Of a stretch of 8,241 nt of DNA, positions 5,671 to 8,241 are shown piece after piece (within the stretch, counting starts at the first letter, position 1; each line of letters opens with the position of its first letter). The notes beneath the pieces were generated by a model that was not told where the DNA came from, ran no database searches, and worked only from the letters and a program-made list of their open reading frames with translations. The stretch is from the NCBI GenBank assembly GCA_038127535.1, contig JAYPHU010000063.1:1-8241 (forward strand), read 5' to 3'. This DNA comes from JAYPHU01 sp038127535. GTDB taxonomy: Bacteria; Pseudomonadota; Alphaproteobacteria; Rhodospirillales; UBA2165. The position numbers and the translations under genes were made by a program.

Positions 5671-6816
5671 TCAGAGATCGCGGGCGATGATGTACTTCAT
5701 CACCTCGTTGGTGCCGGCGTAGATGCGGTGCACTCGCGCATCCGCCCAGGCCCGGGCGATGGGGAATTCCCACATATAGCCATAGCCGCCATGGAGCTGC
5801 AGGCAGTCGTCTAACACCTTGTCAGCCAGTTCGGTGGCGACCAGTTTGGCCTTGGCTGCCGTTTCCGGGGAGACTTGGTCAGTGACGTGCAGTTCAATAC
5901 ACCGGTCGATGAAGGGACGCTGCGCCTCCACCTCGGCGCTCAGCTCCGCCAGTTTGAACTGGGTGTTCTGAAAATCAAAAACGGTCTGGCTAAAGGTCTT
6001 CCGCTCCTTGGTATACGCCACGGTCTGATCCACGGCCGCCTCAGCCATGACGATGGAGCGGACGGCAACCACCAGCCGTTCCCGCACCAGGCCTTCCATG
6101 AGTATGGCCCAGCCTTCATTTTCGTCGCCCAACCGGCAATCGGCCGGCACCTGGACGTCGTCGAAGAACAGCTCCGCCGTGTCCTGGGCCTTGTTGCCGA
6201 TCTTTTTGAGATTGCGCCCCCGGCTGACCCCGTCCGAACCCAGATCCACCCAGAACAGCGAAATACCTTTGGCCCCCAGAGACGGATCGGTCTTCGCTGC
6301 CAGCAGGATACGGTTGGCGATATGCCCGTTGGTGATGAAGGTCTTGGAGCCGTTGATCACATAGCCGTTGCCGGCGGGCTTGGCGCTGGTCTTCAGTTCC
6401 TTCAAGTCGCTGCCGCCGCCGGGTTCGGTCAGACCGATGGCGGAAATAAACTCTCCCGACGCCATCTTGGGCAGCCAATCGGCTTTTTGCTCTTCCGTCC
6501 CGTGCTTCATGAGGAAAGGCGCAATGATATAGGCATGCATGTCCCAGGCCGGCGCGGCCACCGAATACCGGCCCAGCTCTTCGATGACGATGGCGTCGAA
6601 CAGGAAATCACCGCCCATGCCGCCATACTGTTCCGGGATGCTGGTGCCGAGCAGGCCCAGCTCGCCGGCGCGCCGCCAAATCTCCGGCGGGGTGCGGCCT
6701 GCCTCTTCCCAGGACTCGTAGTCTGGTAGAACCTCATCGGCCAGAAACCGGGCGACACTGTCCCGGAAAATCTCGTGTTCCTCGCCGTAGATTTGTCTGG
6801 GAATGCCGAAATTCAT
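5671..6816 (-). CDS. acyl-CoA dehydrogenase
   Basis: This FAD flavoenzyme introduces a 2,3-double bond into an acyl-CoA and passes electrons to ETF. At 381 residues it has the standard length and domain order: helical N-terminal domain (residues 1-120), beta domain with GLTEPGGGSD (128-137) and YVINGSKTFITNG (152-164), and C-terminal helices with QLHGGYGY (340-347). The base position used by medium- and short-chain enzymes (Glu in YEGT) is alanine here (IYAGTNE, A367). A Glu occurs instead at E246 in LVRERL, the location used by long-chain and isovaleryl-type enzymes, so the enzyme should be active with that geometry. ATG 6816-6814 follows GGGAGA (6825-6830) at 8-nt spacing. It starts 23 nt after carbonic anhydrase and ends 5 nt before the CoA ligase, with which it forms an obvious activate-and-dehydrogenate pair. 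Hydratase, thiolase and ETF genes are not in the window. The acyl substrate is unknown. Confidence 0.95.
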   Translation of the reverse strand: MNFGIPRQIYGEEHEIFRDSVARFLADEVLPDYESWEEAGRTPPEIWRRAGELGLLGTSIPEQYGGMGGDFLFDAIVIEELGRYSVAAPAWDMHAYIIAPFLMKHGTEEQKADWLPKMASGEFISAIGLTEPGGGSDLKELKTSAKPAGNGYVINGSKTFITNGHIANRILLAAKTDPSLGAKGISLFWVDLGSDGVSRGRNLKKIGNKAQDTAELFFDDVQVPADCRLGDENEGWAILMEGLVRERLVVAVRSIVMAEAAVDQTVAYTKERKTFSQTVFDFQNTQFKLAELSAEVEAQRPFIDRCIELHVTDQVSPETAAKAKLVATELADKVLDDCLQLHGGYGYMWEFPIARAWADARVHRIYAGTNEVMKYIIARDL

Positions 6817-6839
6817 GCCGCTGGTCTCCCGCCGGCCGC

Positions 6840-7454
6840 CTACCGGCTCAGGTTGCTCCAGACGCCGCCGCCGTCATAGGCCAGCAGGTATCCGGCCTCG
6901 AGATCGAATATCCAGCCGTGAACCTTAAGATCACCGGCGGCCACGCGCTCGCTCACCCAGGGGAAGGATTCCAAATTATTGAGGGACGCGATGACCGCGT
7001 TTTTCTCCACCGAACGGAAATACTCTTCGCCCTTCTCACGGGCATCGCGGGCGTCGTCGACAATGGAAATCCAGTCGTCGATAAACTCCCGTTCGGCGCC
7101 GGCGTGGGCCCCGTCGCAGAGCCGCCGGATACCGCCGCAATGGGAATGACCGAGAACAATAATATCCTTCACGCCCAGGTCGCGGACCGCGAACTCCAAA
7201 GCCGCGCTGGTGCCGTGGCGCCGGCCGTCGGGCTGGTAAGGCGGCACCAAGTTGGCCACGTTGCGGACGATGAACAGCTCACCCGGCCGGGCCTGGGCGA
7301 TGATCGACGGATTCACCCGGCTGTCCGAGCACGCGATGACCATCACGTCCGGGCTTTGGCCCTTCTCGACCAGGGTTTTATAGAAATCCGGCTGGCCATC
7401 GTAATAATCTTCACGAAAGCGCCGAAATCCGGAAATGAGACGTTCTACAGGCAT
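6840..7454 (-). CDS. beta-class carbonic anhydrase
   Basis: This cytosolic zinc enzyme interconverts CO2 and bicarbonate. The beta-class zinc ligands C42 (ACSDSR), H103 and C106 (GHSHCGG) are all present, as is the D44/R46 dyad that gates the active site. The RNVAN motif (64-68) and HGTSAALEFAV (80-90) are typical, and 204 residues is a standard bacterial length. It starts at ATG 7454-7452. The upstream AGGA (7457-7460) is only 2 nt away and GAAG (7463-7466) is 8 nt away, so the ribosome site is ambiguous. It lies 42 bp downstream of a tRNA gene read in the same direction and 23 nt upstream of the acyl-CoA dehydrogenase, so it probably leads that operon. No carboxylase that would use the bicarbonate is in the window. 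Housekeeping supply of bicarbonate is the default reading. Confidence 0.95.
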   Translation of the reverse strand: MPVERLISGFRRFREDYYDGQPDFYKTLVEKGQSPDVMVIACSDSRVNPSIIAQARPGELFIVRNVANLVPPYQPDGRRHGTSAALEFAVRDLGVKDIIVLGHSHCGGIRRLCDGAHAGAEREFIDDWISIVDDARDAREKGEEYFRSVEKNAVIASLNNLESFPWVSERVAAGDLKVHGWIFDLEAGYLLAYDGGGVWSNLSR

Positions 7455-7459
7455 AGTCC

Positions 7460-7486
7460 TATCTTCGGGCTTTTGGTCAAAAGATA
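7460..7486 (-). repeat. overlapping inverted repeats in the carbonic anhydrase leader
   Basis: In the minus-strand leader, TATCTT (7486-7481) can pair with AAGATA (7465-7460). Alternatively, the overlapping CTTTT (7483-7479) can pair with AAAAG (7474-7470). The two pairings are mutually exclusive. The first would bury the GAAG ribosome-site candidate. The stems are short and AU-rich, so a regulatory role is uncertain. Confidence 0.3.
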
Positions 7487-7496
7487 AACCGAAAAA

Positions 7497-7573
7497 TGGT
7501 GGGCCCGGTAGGACTCGAACCTACAACCAGACCGTTATGAGCGGCCTGCTCTAACCAGTTGAGCTACGGGCCC
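7497..7573 (-). tRNA. tRNA-Ile2 with CAU anticodon (lysidine type), CCA encoded
   Basis: A complete cloverleaf can be folded by hand. The acceptor GGGCCCG (7573-7567) pairs with CGGGCCC (7507-7501). The D stem is GCTC/GAGC, the anticodon stem GGCCG/CGGTC has one G-U pair, and the T stem GTAGG/CCTAC carries loop TTCGAGT. The discriminator is A at 7500 and genomic CCA occupies 7499-7497, giving 74 nt plus CCA. The anticodon loop CTCATAA gives CAT. An initiator is excluded because position 1 pairs normally (G1-C72) and the anticodon stem lacks three GC pairs next to the loop. Acceptor pairs C4-G69 and C5-G68 match the TilS determinants of tRNA-Ile2 rather than elongator Met. This points to isoleucine decoding of AUA after lysidine modification. 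A15 with U48 replaces the common G15-C48 and is compensated. A T5 run follows CCA. Confidence 0.95.
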
Positions 7574-7605
7574 ACGCGCCGCACCGAACGGGCAACGGGT
7601 GCTCC

Positions 7606-7633
7606 ACCCTACCCCGTTGGCCGCGCCAATCAA
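7606..7633 (-). promoter_or_regulatory. candidate sigma-70 promoter for the tRNA
   Basis: On the minus strand, TTGATT (7633-7628) and TAGGGT (7611-7606) are separated by 16 bp and lie 32 bp upstream of the mature tRNA 5' end. Both hexamers match the consensus only partly. A perfect TTGGC-N3-GCCAA palindrome (7617-7629) sits in the spacer. This is the best promoter-like pair in the 77-bp gap after the isomerase gene. Confidence 0.35.
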
Positions 7634-7650
7634 GAGGGAAATAACAGGCT

Positions 7651-8241
7651 CTACGACGGTTCGGTGGCGAGGCCCCAATCGGTGATCCAGCCGAGCCCGT
7701 CGGAGGTCGCGCCGGCAGCGAAATACTCCCCGGCGACCCAGCCGGTGTAGCCGGCAGCTTCCAGCATCTCGAAGACATGGCGGTGGTTCACCTCGCCCGT
7801 GTCGGGCTCGTGCCGGTCTGGGGAGCTGCCCACCTGGATGTGGGCGATCAGGTCCAAATGTCGGTCGATCTGGCCGGTGATGTCCCCTTCCATCCGCTGG
7901 GTGTGATAGGTGTCGAGCAAAATCCGGAGGTTGGGCGAGCCCACGCCCTCCACGACCCGGCGGGCCTCCTCCATCCGGCTGATAATGTAACCGGGAAAGT
8001 CCTTGGCGTTATGCGGCTCAATCAGCAGCGTGAGCCCGGCGCTTTGCAGATCGGCCTCCACGGACTTGAGATTGGCGATCAAGGTTGCTTCACACTCATC
8101 TTGCGACAGGCCTTCAGGCCGCAATCCGTAGTGTGGGCAGAGCGCCTGTTTCACACCAAGAAACGCCGCCCACTCGAGCCCTTGGCGAACCAGATCCCGG
8201 AACTCGGCTTCTCGGCCGGGAATGGCGGCGAGGCCGCGCGT
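7651..8241 (-). CDS. hyi: hydroxypyruvate isomerase family protein (partial, N-terminus off the right edge)
   Basis: This is a TIM-barrel enzyme of the xylose-isomerase-like family that interconverts hydroxypyruvate and tartronate semialdehyde in glyoxylate metabolism; close relatives act on 2-oxo-tetronates (OtnI). The frame is open to the window edge and ends at TAG 7653-7651, leaving 196 residues. RGLAAIPGREAEFR at visible residues 2-15 is the hallmark of the Hyi family. The four expected metal-binding residues are present by visible numbering: E75 (LLIEPHN), D110 (LLDTYH), Q136 (HIQVG) and E172 (AGEY). HEPDTGEVN is also family-typical. Full-length members have about 260 residues, so some 65-70 residues lie outside the window. 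An internal GTG at 8154 is not the start, because conserved sequence continues upstream. It reads toward the tRNA but is separated from it by 77 bp. Whether it belongs functionally with the catabolic genes is unclear. Confidence 0.88.
   Translation of the reverse strand, partial: TRGLAAIPGREAEFRDLVRQGLEWAAFLGVKQALCPHYGLRPEGLSQDECEATLIANLKSVEADLQSAGLTLLIEPHNAKDFPGYIISRMEEARRVVEGVGSPNLRILLDTYHTQRMEGDITGQIDRHLDLIAHIQVGSSPDRHEPDTGEVNHRHVFEMLEAAGYTGWVAGEYFAAGATSDGLGWITDWGLATEPS

Noticed and set aside
5666..5773. N-terminal extension of the CoA ligase to ATG 5773
   Set aside because: It would lie inside the acyl-CoA dehydrogenase and adds an atypical Arg/His-rich leader. ATG 5665 gives a normal ligase length and a 5-nt junction.
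5875..6729. 284-codon plus-strand open frame opposite the acyl-CoA dehydrogenase
   Set aside because: It is a shadow of a gene with complete family motifs, with no ribosome site and no recognisable product.
7497..7573. tRNA as an integration site for a mobile island
   Set aside because: No duplicate of the tRNA 3' end, integrase or change in gene character was seen in the window. The neighbours look like ordinary chromosomal genes.
8152..8154. GTG as the start of the hydroxypyruvate isomerase gene
   Set aside because: The same frame continues upstream to the window edge with the conserved PGREAEFR signature, so the gene is truncated by the window and does not start here.

Overview
The window is about 8.2 kb of GC-rich, gene-dense bacterial chromosome, most likely from an alphaproteobacterium. 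That placement is an inference from the base composition, a TAXI-type TRAP solute receptor, a hydroxypyruvate-isomerase family gene, and a CCA-encoding tRNA(CAU). No mobile element, CRISPR array or rRNA gene is visible.

Left part: the N-terminal two thirds of a periplasmic TAXI-TRAP solute-binding protein (minus strand, running off the left edge) is divergent from a three-gene plus-strand operon. That operon encodes a Rieske non-heme iron oxygenase of the phthalate-dioxygenase type (769-2058), a zinc-dependent medium-chain alcohol dehydrogenase (2075-3184) and an isocitrate lyase/PEP mutase superfamily protein (3198-4142). The 164-bp divergent spacer carries three short palindromes that are candidate operators.

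Right part: a minus-strand series reads a 5'-truncated hydroxypyruvate isomerase family gene (7651-8241), tRNA-Ile2(CAU) (7500-7573, with CCA encoded at 7497-7499), beta-carbonic anhydrase (6840-7454), an acyl-CoA dehydrogenase (5671-6816) and an AMP-forming acyl-CoA ligase (4145-5665). The last three are tightly spaced and probably form an operon. The two operons converge tail to tail, with only 2 bp between their stop codons.

Reading together (inference): the left module looks like uptake plus oxygenation, alcohol oxidation and C-C bond cleavage (or a related reaction) of an unidentified small carboxylate or aromatic compound. The right module can activate an organic acid to its CoA ester and dehydrogenate it. 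The substrate cannot be read from the sequence. The lyase-like protein has lost the catalytic cysteine motif of classical isocitrate lyases, no ferredoxin reductase for the oxygenase is in the window, and no regulator gene is visible. The most useful leads are this uncharacterised catabolic cluster, the altered lyase motif, the palindromes in the divergent promoter region, and the very short tRNA-to-carbonic-anhydrase junction.
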